DNA from: an uncultured Oscillospiraceae bacterium
GTDB lineage: Bacteria > Bacillota > Clostridia > Oscillospirales > Oscillospiraceae
NCBI GenBank assembly: GCA_947630375.1
Contig: CANRHH010000004.1
Span: forward strand, 24,698 to 88,697
DNA: 64,000 nucleotides
Direction of reading: 5' to 3'
Position 1 is the stretch's first letter. Every line of letters begins with the position of its first letter. The notes beneath the pieces were generated by a model, which was not told the origin of the DNA, did not search any database, and saw nothing but the letters and a program-made list of their open reading frames with translations. Positions 57,157 through 64,000 of this stretch are shown one piece after another. The position numbers were made by a program, and so were the translations under genes.

Positions 57157-58448
57157 TGAATATCGTTTTATATGGCGCTGTTGCCGTTGCGCTCCTGCTG
57201 GTCCTTGTTTTCTTTAAAATGTGGATCGGCGCCGCGCTGATCTCCATCGGGTTTGTGGGCTACGCTATGATCTACGGCTTTGACAAATCCGTCATCATGG
57301 TGGCCTCAGAGGCCTTTTCTCAGATCGGCAACTACTCTTTCGCCTGTGTCATTCTGTTTACCTATATGGGCTGCATTATTGCTGGTACAGGAATCGGGGA
57401 TGATATGTTCAACACCGTGGACAAATGGCTGGGCCGGATCCGCGGCGGTGTGGCCATCGCTTCCACCGTCTCCTGCGGCATCTTCGGCGCGGTTTGCGGC
57501 AGCTCCACGGCCTGCGCGCTGACGATGAGCAAGGTGGCCTATCCCGCTATGAAAAAGCTGGGATATGATGACCGGCTTTCGGCGGCAACCGTATCCTCCG
57601 GCGGAACGATCGGCTTTCTGATCCCTCCGAGCATCGGCTTTATCATGTACGGTCTCATTACCGAAAACTCTATCGCAAAGCTGTTTCTGGCCGGCGTGAT
57701 GCCCGGGATCGTCCAGGTGATCCTGTATATCATCGTGATCGTTATCCTGTCGAAGGTTTATCCCGGCTGGATCCCCAACAACGCTGAGCACCGTTTTACT
57801 CTCAAGGAAAAGATCCGCTCTACCAAGGATACCTGGCCCATTTTCCTGCTCATCATCGTTATTATTACCGGCCTTTACGGGGGCATCTTTACCGCCACCG
57901 AGGCGGGCGCTACCGGCGCGGTGATCGCTCTGCTGGTCGCGGCTCTCTCAAAAAAGCTTACCAAGAAGAACTTCCTGTCCGTCACAGTGGATACGGCAAA
58001 AACTACCGGTCAGGTCGTCTTCCTTCTGGTCGGCGCCTATGTGTTCTCCCGATTCCTCACTGTCACCCGCCTGCCGGAGAGAATGACTGAGCTGGCCATG
58101 GGCATTGAGTCCACCGTTCTGCTGATGGTCGCCATCTGTGTCCTTTACATCATTTTGGGCATGTTCCTAGACATCTACTCAATCACTATCCTCACGATCC
58201 CGATTCTCTATCCGATTTCCCGTGCGGCCGGCTGGGATGCCATCTGGTTCGGCGTTATCCTGGTCAAGCTGATGCAGATCGGCATGGTCTCTCCCCCCTA
58301 TGGCACCAACCTCTTTGTCACCTCCTCCGCAACGGGAGTCCCTATCAAGGAACTGTACAGAGGCTCTGTTCCTTTCCTGATAGCAGACATCGTACACCTG
58401 ATCCTTCTCATCGCCATTCCGCAGATCTCCCTCTGCCTGGTGCACTAA
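57156..58448 (+). CDS. dctM: TRAP transporter large permease (DctM), cargo
   Basis: A 430-residue, roughly 12-span permease. Motifs: VCGSSTACALTMSKVAYPAM, SSGGTIGFLIPPSIGFIMYG, FTATEAGATGAVIALLVAAL and MVSPPYGTNLFV. It is clearly distinct from the DctM at 18251-19561, so the two systems are not recent duplicates. The gene order Q-M-P differs from the chromosomal P-Q-M order. Confidence 0.95.
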   Translation: MNIVLYGAVAVALLLVLVFFKMWIGAALISIGFVGYAMIYGFDKSVIMVASEAFSQIGNYSFACVILFTYMGCIIAGTGIGDDMFNTVDKWLGRIRGGVAIASTVSCGIFGAVCGSSTACALTMSKVAYPAMKKLGYDDRLSAATVSSGGTIGFLIPPSIGFIMYGLITENSIAKLFLAGVMPGIVQVILYIIVIVILSKVYPGWIPNNAEHRFTLKEKIRSTKDTWPIFLLIIVIITGLYGGIFTATEAGATGAVIALLVAALSKKLTKKNFLSVTVDTAKTTGQVVFLLVGAYVFSRFLTVTRLPERMTELAMGIESTVLLMVAICVLYIILGMFLDIYSITILTIPILYPISRAAGWDAIWFGVILVKLMQIGMVSPPYGTNLFVTSSATGVPIKELYRGSVPFLIADIVHLILLIAIPQISLCLVH

Positions 58449-58505
58449 GTGCGATTCCCCGCGTTGGCGGGTTTATCCAAATTATTTTATAAAAGGAGAA
58501 AAAAC

Positions 58506-59582
58506 ATGAAAAAAGCACTTACCCTGTTGCTTGCCCTGGCAATGCTGCTTGCTCTCGCCGCCTGCGGCGGCGGAAATACCGCTCCGGCGGGCGGAGATCC
58601 GCCCGCGGCTTCAGCGGGGTCCACAGAAGAACCCATCGTTTTGACCTTCGCTGCGCATTTTTCCAACACCATCCCTCTCGGACAGGATGTTGAGACCGCA
58701 AAAGCCATTCTGGAAGAGAAGTCCGGCGGCACTATGACCCTCGATATGTTCTTTAACGAATCCCTCCTCAAGCAGACCGATACCTTCGTCAGCCTCGGTC
58801 AGGGTGTGGCGGACATTGCTTACGTCCCTTCCCAGAACATGAGCGATGTAAAGATGTCCGGCATCTTTAAGATCCTCTTTCCCCAGGGCGCGGTCAACGA
58901 TGTTCTTGCCATGACAGACATCTACCGCTCTGCCGTCGAGAACACGGATTTTCAGGAGAACCTGGCTCAATTCAACCTCCACTGCCTGGATGTCAACTCC
59001 CTCGGCGGCAAGGTGCTGTGCACCAGCAAAAAGCAGGTGCATACGCCCGATGATCTGAAGGGTATGAACATCGGCGCAAACGGGAACGATGCGAATTTCT
59101 TCACGGCGGTCGGCGCCGGCGCAGTGGCTCTTGCCAATGCGGATTACTACAGCGGCATGAGCAACGGCCTTGTGGACGGCCTGGCCAACCACTATGCTTC
59201 CGTTTACAACTACAACCTCTATGAGGTCACCAAGTATATCACCGAGTTCGGCGGCGGCATCGAATGCAGCGCCACGGCCTTCCTCATGAACCTGGACAAA
59301 TGGAACAGCCTCACCGAACAGCAGCAGTCGTGGGTGACCGAGACCTTCAAAGAGGTCGGCGATCTGACTGCTGTTCATCACGCGGAGGATATCACCAACT
59401 ACCGTCAGTTCTGCATAGACAACGGCATCGAGGTCTACACCCTCACGGAAGATGAGCAGGCTGTCTTCGCTCCTTACATGGAGGAGGTCAACCAGACCTG
59501 GATCAAAGAGGCCAGCACCGATGGCTGGGACGCTCAGGGCGCCTACGACTACATCGTCTCCGAGATCGCCAAGATTGGCTGA
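58506..59582 (+). CDS. dctP: TRAP transporter solute-binding lipoprotein (DctP), cargo
   Basis: A 358-residue lipoprotein starting at ATG 58506 behind AAAGGAG. Signal MKKALTLLLALAMLLALAAC and a short Gly/Pro/Ala linker. The DctP core has VETAKAILEEKSGGTMTLDM, the pocket-forming GMNIGANGNDANFF, and ADYYSGMSNGLVDGLAN. Most likely binds the sugar acid processed by the dehydratase. Followed by 129 bases without a clear terminator, then the reductase gene. Confidence 0.94.
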   Translation: MKKALTLLLALAMLLALAACGGGNTAPAGGDPPAASAGSTEEPIVLTFAAHFSNTIPLGQDVETAKAILEEKSGGTMTLDMFFNESLLKQTDTFVSLGQGVADIAYVPSQNMSDVKMSGIFKILFPQGAVNDVLAMTDIYRSAVENTDFQENLAQFNLHCLDVNSLGGKVLCTSKKQVHTPDDLKGMNIGANGNDANFFTAVGAGAVALANADYYSGMSNGLVDGLANHYASVYNYNLYEVTKYITEFGGGIECSATAFLMNLDKWNSLTEQQQSWVTETFKEVGDLTAVHHAEDITNYRQFCIDNGIEVYTLTEDEQAVFAPYMEEVNQTWIKEASTDGWDAQGAYDYIVSEIAKIG

Positions 59583-59711
59583 AAAAACGGTTTTTTGAAT
59601 AGGCGTTAAAAGCCGCGTAGAATCGTTATGCGGGGGCAGCTTTGTGAAAGGGTCCTGACCTTGAAGCAGCTGCCTCTGCAGCCTTAAACCGAAAAACAGG
59701 AGGAGCGTTTG

Positions 59712-61679
59712 ATGAACCCCTATTACCCCCATTTATTCGAGCCGATAAAGATCCGGAACAAGGTTTTTCGAAACCGTATTTTTGCCACGCCCAACTGCAT
59801 CTACGGCGAGCACTCCGGCGATGTAGCCTTTTTCCAGAACAAGGCCGCCGGCGGCGCCGCAGTCGTCACCATGAGCGAAGCCGCCGTGAGTCTGGACTGC
59901 GAGAGTCAGGATCCGGAATTCGGGATGGGCCTGGCCCGGAAGAACGATTACCACAAGGCCCGCCTGGGAGACATCACCCTGGCCATCAAGGCCTTTGGCG
60001 CCGTGCCGAGCATTGAGCTCATGCACCATGGGTCGTTCGCCCGGCCCGACAAAAACGGCGGAGCGCCTCCGATGGGTCCGGTGAGCTTTATCCGGGAGCG
60101 GGACGGCGTGAAAGTAGTCGCCATGGACGAAGAGATGATCGAGGGTGTCATCCACGACTACGCCTATGCCGCCCAGTTTGCCAAACGCTGCGGCTTTGAG
60201 ATGGTCATGGTCCATCTGGGGCACGGCTGGCTGCCCTCCCAGTTCCTCTCCGCCAGGACCAACACCCGCACTGACCGCTGGGGCGGCAGCCTGGAAAACC
60301 GGGCCCGGCTTAGCGTGGAGATCTGTAAGCGGATCAAAGAATACTGCGGGGATGATTTCATCATCGAGGCCCGTATCACAGCAGAAGAATATATCAAAGA
60401 CGGCATGCACCTGGAGGACGCCTGTGCCTTCGCCGAGATCATCCAGGACTATGTCGACCTGATCAACGTCTCCTGCGGCATCCACGATGAGCGCAGCACG
60501 GTAGGACATATGATCCCTCTCACCGGCTTTGTGCCGACCGGCTTCAACGTGGATATGGCCGCGGAGATCAAGCGCCATATCCATATTCCCGTATCGGTGA
60601 TCAGTGGCATCACCACGCCGGAATTTGCTGAAAAGATCCTGGCAGAAGGAAAGGTGGATATCATCGGCATGGGCCGCGGTCTTATCGCGGATCCGGATTT
60701 CCCCCGAAAGGCTATGCACGGCCGGGCAGAGGACATCATTCACTGCATGCGGTGCAACCAGTGTATCTCCGACCTGGCCTTTGACCCGCTGCCCTTCGGC
60801 CAGAACAAGCAATTCGGCTGTGCGGCGAACCCGCGTGTTGCCCGGGACCTGATGCTCCAGCGTATCCCAAAGCCGGAGGGCAGCCGCTATGTGGTGGTCG
60901 TCGGCTCCGGACCGTCCGGACTTATGGCCGCGAAGACCGCCGCCGAGCGCGGCCATCGGGTAACTCTCATTGAAAAATCCGACGCTTTGGGTGGCTATCT
61001 CCGGATCGCCGAACGGGAACGGCTAAAGACCGATACGGTGGCCTATAAGGATTATCTCATTCGTCAGGTCAACAAGCTCGGGGTGGATGTCCGGCTGAAC
61101 ACCGAGGCGACAGCCGAGTATGTGCGTTCTCTGGGGCCTGATGCCGTGATCTGCGCCTGCGGTTCCAACATTCTGATCCCGCCCATTCCCGGGGTGGATC
61201 GGGAAAAGGTTTTGACCTTTATGGACGCTTTTTACCGGCCGGAGACCATCGGCCGGGACGTTATCATCATCGGCGGAGGGATCGTGGCCTGCGAAGCGGC
61301 CCTCTGTCTTGCGGACAGCGACCCTGATCGCCGGATCCACCTGATTGAGATGCGCGGACAGCTGTGCGATCCCGACTATGTATATCATTATAATACCATG
61401 GTCCCCACGCTGGACAAGCACCCGCAGATTGACTACCGTCTGGAGACAAAATGCGTAGCTGTGACCGACAAGACGGTCACGGTTGAGCACAAAGGCTGCC
61501 GGGAGACGCTGAGCACAGACTCCGTTGTCTTTGCCACGGGCCTTTCTCCCAATAAAAAGTTGGTGGAGGAGCTGCGCGACACTGCGCTGGAGTTCTATGA
61601 CGTGGGCGACTGCACTTCCGTTCGCAAGATCAAAGACGCCACCCGCTCCGGCTTCTTTGCCGCTATGGGTATCCGCTGA
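59712..61679 (+). CDS. Old-Yellow-Enzyme/FAD-NAD(P)H oxidoreductase (2,4-dienoyl-CoA reductase/enoate reductase type)
   Basis: A 655-residue two-part flavoenzyme. Residues 1-370: FMN-binding TIM barrel (PIKIRNKVFRNRIFATPN; HLGHGWLPSQFLSARTNTRT; GGSLENRARLSVEI) with the 4Fe-4S cysteines in CMRCNQC and GCAANP. From about 395: Rossmann FAD site VVVGSGPSGLMAAKTA and NAD(P)H site VIIIGGGIVACEAAL. Such enzymes reduce activated C=C bonds, or oxidise in reverse. Start ATG 59712 with AGGAGGAG upstream. In this operon it may reduce an unsaturated acid derived from the imported substrate; unproven. Confidence 0.93.
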   Translation: MNPYYPHLFEPIKIRNKVFRNRIFATPNCIYGEHSGDVAFFQNKAAGGAAVVTMSEAAVSLDCESQDPEFGMGLARKNDYHKARLGDITLAIKAFGAVPSIELMHHGSFARPDKNGGAPPMGPVSFIRERDGVKVVAMDEEMIEGVIHDYAYAAQFAKRCGFEMVMVHLGHGWLPSQFLSARTNTRTDRWGGSLENRARLSVEICKRIKEYCGDDFIIEARITAEEYIKDGMHLEDACAFAEIIQDYVDLINVSCGIHDERSTVGHMIPLTGFVPTGFNVDMAAEIKRHIHIPVSVISGITTPEFAEKILAEGKVDIIGMGRGLIADPDFPRKAMHGRAEDIIHCMRCNQCISDLAFDPLPFGQNKQFGCAANPRVARDLMLQRIPKPEGSRYVVVVGSGPSGLMAAKTAAERGHRVTLIEKSDALGGYLRIAERERLKTDTVAYKDYLIRQVNKLGVDVRLNTEATAEYVRSLGPDAVICACGSNILIPPIPGVDREKVLTFMDAFYRPETIGRDVIIIGGGIVACEAALCLADSDPDRRIHLIEMRGQLCDPDYVYHYNTMVPTLDKHPQIDYRLETKCVAVTDKTVTVEHKGCRETLSTDSVVFATGLSPNKKLVEELRDTALEFYDVGDCTSVRKIKDATRSGFFAAMGIR

Positions 61680-61926
61680 AGAAAGACATACCCCCCTAAC
61701 GGCGCCGTTCATTTTGCCGTTGGGGAGGTATTTTTTCAAAGAAGTCATTCCTTCGGTTTATCGGAAAATTTTGTCTTTCCAAGTTGTATTCCTTATGATA
61801 TAATAAAATAATAAAAAAAATAATCTACATTTAAATCTGATTTGGCACCGATTCGGCACCAAAGCTTCCTTCACGGTTTTCCCGGTCCGCGTTCGAATAG
61901 TGCTACAGAAGGGCAAGTGAGTCTCT
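61680..61926. other. Intergenic region before the GntR gene
   Basis: Beyond the terminator it is AT-rich. It holds TATAAT (61797-61802) with a weak -35 TTCCAA 16 bases upstream, a tandem GGCACC repeat (61845-61860) and a tRNA-T-arm-like GTTCGAAT at 61891-61898. It may be an old junction; see findings. Confidence 0.4.
61688..61737 (+). terminator. Terminator of the cargo operon
   Basis: Stem ATACC.CC.AACGGC / GCCGTT.GG.GGTAT, followed by TTTTTTC. Confidence 0.85.
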
Positions 61927-62661
61927 ATGAATGAAAAAATCGACAAACGAAATCTGTCAGAACAGGTCTTTGAGGTGCTCAAGGACCGGATTATCAGCGG
62001 GGAATACCAAGTTGTGGATAAGCTGCCCTCTGAAAACGCTTTGGCGCAGGAATTTGGCGTGAGCCGCCTGACGATCCGCGCTGCCATCGCCCGCCTCTGT
62101 GCGCTGGGCTATGTGGACGTGCGTAACGGGGAAGGTACCTTTGTCAAGGAGAGCCGGGCCAGCCTTCAGAATTTTTACCCGACGATTGCAGACTCCGTCA
62201 CCCTGGAAAATGTAAATGACTTTCGGCAGCTGATGGAGGCTGAATGTGTCCAGATGGTCACGGACCGCGCAACGAAGGAGGATATGGAGCAGCTGCACGC
62301 TTGCAATCAGCGCTTCGTAGAGTATCTCAGCCAGTTGAATGCGTTCGATACCGAGCAGAAGCTACATATCGTTGAGCTGGACTTTGCCTTTCATCTGCTG
62401 ATTTGTAAACTCAGCGGCAATCCTCTATATTATATGGTGTACGAGTCTGTGGGCGATATCATCAAAAAACATATGTTTGTTAACTTGTCCTCGCGCTGGT
62501 ATTTTAACCGGACGGACCCAAAAAGCGAGGAGTCAAGAAGAAGCTTCGCAGAGGGGCATTCCAACATTCTGGACGCCGTTGCATCAAGAGATAAGGCCCG
62601 CGCCCGAAGCATTGCCAGGATCCACGCGGACTACACCTCTTTTGCCAAGAGCCGCGGATAG
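61927..62661 (+). CDS. GntR family regulator
   Basis: A 244-residue regulator. N-terminal winged helix: VFEVLKDRIISGEYQVVDKL, PSENALAQEFGVSRLTIRAA and the wing VRNGEGTFV. The C-terminal domain is all-helical and of FadR/FCD type: FRQLMEAECVQMVTDRAT, a later LHIVELDFAFHLLI and EGHSNILDAVASRD, including the His residues that hold a metal in FCD sensors. It is encoded downstream of the operon it probably controls, in the same direction, and likely responds to the imported acid or its product. Confidence 0.93.
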   Translation: MNEKIDKRNLSEQVFEVLKDRIISGEYQVVDKLPSENALAQEFGVSRLTIRAAIARLCALGYVDVRNGEGTFVKESRASLQNFYPTIADSVTLENVNDFRQLMEAECVQMVTDRATKEDMEQLHACNQRFVEYLSQLNAFDTEQKLHIVELDFAFHLLICKLSGNPLYYMVYESVGDIIKKHMFVNLSSRWYFNRTDPKSEESRRSFAEGHSNILDAVASRDKARARSIARIHADYTSFAKSRG

Positions 62662-62743
62662 TGTTTGATCCATTCCCAGATCCATTCCCATAAAATCCAA
62701 CGATTTTCATAGGGCGAGCGCAAGAGAGAATGGGATTTCTCTC

Positions 62744-63697
62744 TCATATTGAGCGAAGCTGCACCGTAAAGAAGGCCGACCCGCCATATGGACTGGCCTC
62801 AGCTTGTGGACAAAGGCCTGCGGGCTTTGTCTCCAAGCTTCTGAAAAAACATGCTACGCTTGGCAAATGCGCCGGGATAAACCCGGCCCTGACCGACTGA
62901 AACTCGGTGATCTTGGTTTTGGGAGCGATAAATTCGCCCTGTTCCGTTTTCCGAAGCTCATAGATGTGGCCGTCGCTGCCGGGAAAGAGGCAGATCACCT
63001 TATCCGACGCTCTGGCCTCCTCGGGATCGGAAAAGAAGCCCTTGTAGGAGGCGGTGCCCTTGTGCTTCATGACCACTTTGGGCTTGACGAAGCAGTCCGG
63101 GTTCTTGTCCTTGGATTTGTGGAGCATCTCCAGAAACTCCATGGATCGCTCGATCTTCTCCTTCATGGAGGCGATGGTGGTCCCCTGGGGGTCGGTCACA
63201 TCCTTGCGGATATTGCCGTATTCCACAGTCCAGGAGACATACTTGCCTTCCTCCAGGTCGGCAAAATCCTCCGCCTTGCGGATGCGCAGCTCCTCAAAGG
63301 TGATGTAGCTGTCCTCGATGACCTCTTTGGCACCCTTGTGGTAAAAGACGGGGGCTTTCTCAAAGAGGCTCTTCTGAGCGTTGGCGGTAGTCTGGGCCGC
63401 AAAGGCGGCGGCAATGGGATCGGCCTCCGCCGGGGCCGGTTTGCTCTCCGCCGCTTTGGCGGACTTGGCCGGAGCGGTTTTCTTCTCAGGCTTGGCCGAA
63501 GAAGTGGCGGGCGCGGGCGTGGGCACAGGGGCAAGCGTGGGAGCAGTGGCAGGGGTAGGCGCGGGGTCGGGTGTTGCTGCGGGGGCGGGGTCCTCAAAGG
63601 GGTTCTCGGCGGCGCCGGAGCCGATGCCAAAGATGGCGTCCAGGTCCAGACCGTCGTCGGGCAGCTCGGTGAACACACCGGAGGCAAGATCGCTCAT
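62744..63697 (-). CDS. Element protein of unknown function with Pro/Ala linker, 317 aa
   Basis: N-terminal MSDLASGVFTELPDDGLDLD, then a low-complexity Pro/Ala/Thr region (about 35-90), then a folded part (KAPVFYHKGAKEVIEDSYIT, VSWTVEYGNIRKDVTDP) that I associate with clostridial conjugative elements, without a known function. After TEFQSVRAGFIPA the last about 45 residues run over a hairpin next to the cargo and may be a fusion caused by insertion. Start ATG 63697 with AAAGGAG upstream. Same strand as the 54561-55199 gene on the other side of the cargo. Confidence 0.65.
   Translation of the reverse strand: MSDLASGVFTELPDDGLDLDAIFGIGSGAAENPFEDPAPAATPDPAPTPATAPTLAPVPTPAPATSSAKPEKKTAPAKSAKAAESKPAPAEADPIAAAFAAQTTANAQKSLFEKAPVFYHKGAKEVIEDSYITFEELRIRKAEDFADLEEGKYVSWTVEYGNIRKDVTDPQGTTIASMKEKIERSMEFLEMLHKSKDKNPDCFVKPKVVMKHKGTASYKGFFSDPEEARASDKVICLFPGSDGHIYELRKTEQGEFIAPKTKITEFQSVRAGFIPAHLPSVACFFRSLETKPAGLCPQAEASPYGGSAFFTVQLRSI
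62800..62841. repeat. Hairpin at the right cargo junction
   Basis: Inverted repeat AGCTTGtgGACAAAG / CTTTGTCtcCAAGCTT with a 9-base loop, lying inside the C-terminal tail of the 62744-63697 frame. Confidence 0.6.
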
Positions 63698-64000
63698 GGG
63701 AATTCTCCTTTCTCATTTCCAACAAAAAAGACCGTGATCACCTTTCGGCAATTACGGTCTTCTTTGTTTTTTCTTTTTCAGTTCAAGTCTTAGAGCGGAG
63801 GCAGAATACACCTCCATCATCTATTTTTGCCCATACTTACTCCGCCCTAACTTACTTCTCCCTGAAATACGATCAAATTGTAGCACAGGGCGGCGGGCTT
63901 TTACAGGTGTAATTGTCTCACCTGCTACTACAATATATTTGGTCGTAAGCTTGACCGCCAGTCAAGGATACGTCCATCTCGTTGCTTAAGCTGTTAGAAT
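63698..64000. other. Leader and upstream region at window edge
   Basis: 303 bases without a gene. It contains the hairpin at 63728-63761 and a second inverted repeat, CAGGTG...CACCTG (63915-63933). The next gene lies outside the window. Confidence 0.4.
63728..63761 (-). terminator. Hairpin with T-runs upstream of the 63697 gene
   Basis: Stem AAGACCGT.AT / AT.ACGGTCTT. On the minus strand TTTTTTGTT follows, only about 20 bases before the ribosome site, so it may be the terminator of the preceding gene or a leader attenuator. Confidence 0.6.

Noticed and set aside
59733-60956. 407-codon minus-strand frame opposite the flavin oxidoreductase
   Set aside because: Shadow frame; the plus-strand product has complete FMN, Fe-S and FAD motifs.

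Overview
The window is mostly GC-rich, densely packed chromosome of a Clostridia-type Firmicute, most probably an Oscillospiraceae (Flavonifractor/Oscillibacter/Lawsonibacter-like). The clues are Gram-positive ribosome binding sites, many TTG and GTG starts, a CarD-like regulator, a DUF4364 regulator, an archaeal-type ProRS, AsnA, a MazF/EndoA toxin, MATE export and several TRAP transporters. Most convergent gene pairs are closed by long perfect hairpins. The assignment rests on gene content and composition, not on an rRNA gene.

Layout: (1) 3-1451, guaA, cut by the left edge. (2) 1452-5129, a visibly AT-rich island beginning at the 3' end of guaA: a Fic antitoxin/toxin pair, a small unknown gene, a large AIPR protein with an N-terminal nuclease-like motif, and a decayed second copy of the fic start. 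(3) 5130-14777: small zinc-ribbon protein, CarD-like regulator, orphan beta-class DNA methyltransferase, GNAT acetyltransferase, then on the minus strand an AraC regulator, a PatB/MalY C-S lyase and a five-gene oligopeptide-type ABC importer. (4) 14899-31631: a clostridial unknown, DUF4364 regulator, asnA, glycerophosphodiesterase plus a DctPQM TRAP transporter, YcxB-like protein, thiamine pyrophosphokinase, solitary MazF, an unknown, pyrimidine-nucleoside phosphorylase, a TAXI-type TRAP system, HAD phosphatase and MATE exporter. (5) 31672-49352: orphan solute-binding lipoproteins, PepSY protein beside a two-component system, zinc-ribbon membrane proteins, rpiB, a PfkB kinase, YgjP-like peptidase, proS and mnmA. 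(6) 49534-64000 (continuing off the window): tRNA-Gln(CUG) followed by an integrative element with tyrosine integrase, small HTH protein, XRE regulator, primase-like protein and several element-type unknowns. This element carries a 7.5-kb metabolic cargo (55.2-62.7 kb): enolase-superfamily sugar-acid dehydratase, a third TRAP system, an Old-Yellow-Enzyme/FAD reductase and a GntR regulator.

The most unusual structures are: a three-hairpin repeat element present twice (22256-22598 and, inverted, 33976-34153), each time in sense orientation between a stop codon and that gene's terminator; the guaA-linked Fic/AIPR island with its degenerate fic duplicate and a 12-bp direct repeat of the guaA end; and the catabolic cargo that separates two minus-strand element genes, one of which has no ribosome binding site at the junction.

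Functionally the chromosome part looks like an asaccharolytic or organic-acid/peptide-using anaerobe, with three TRAP systems and one peptide importer within 64 kb and several envelope proteins of unknown role. I saw no CRISPR array, rRNA, transposase or convincing metabolite riboswitch.
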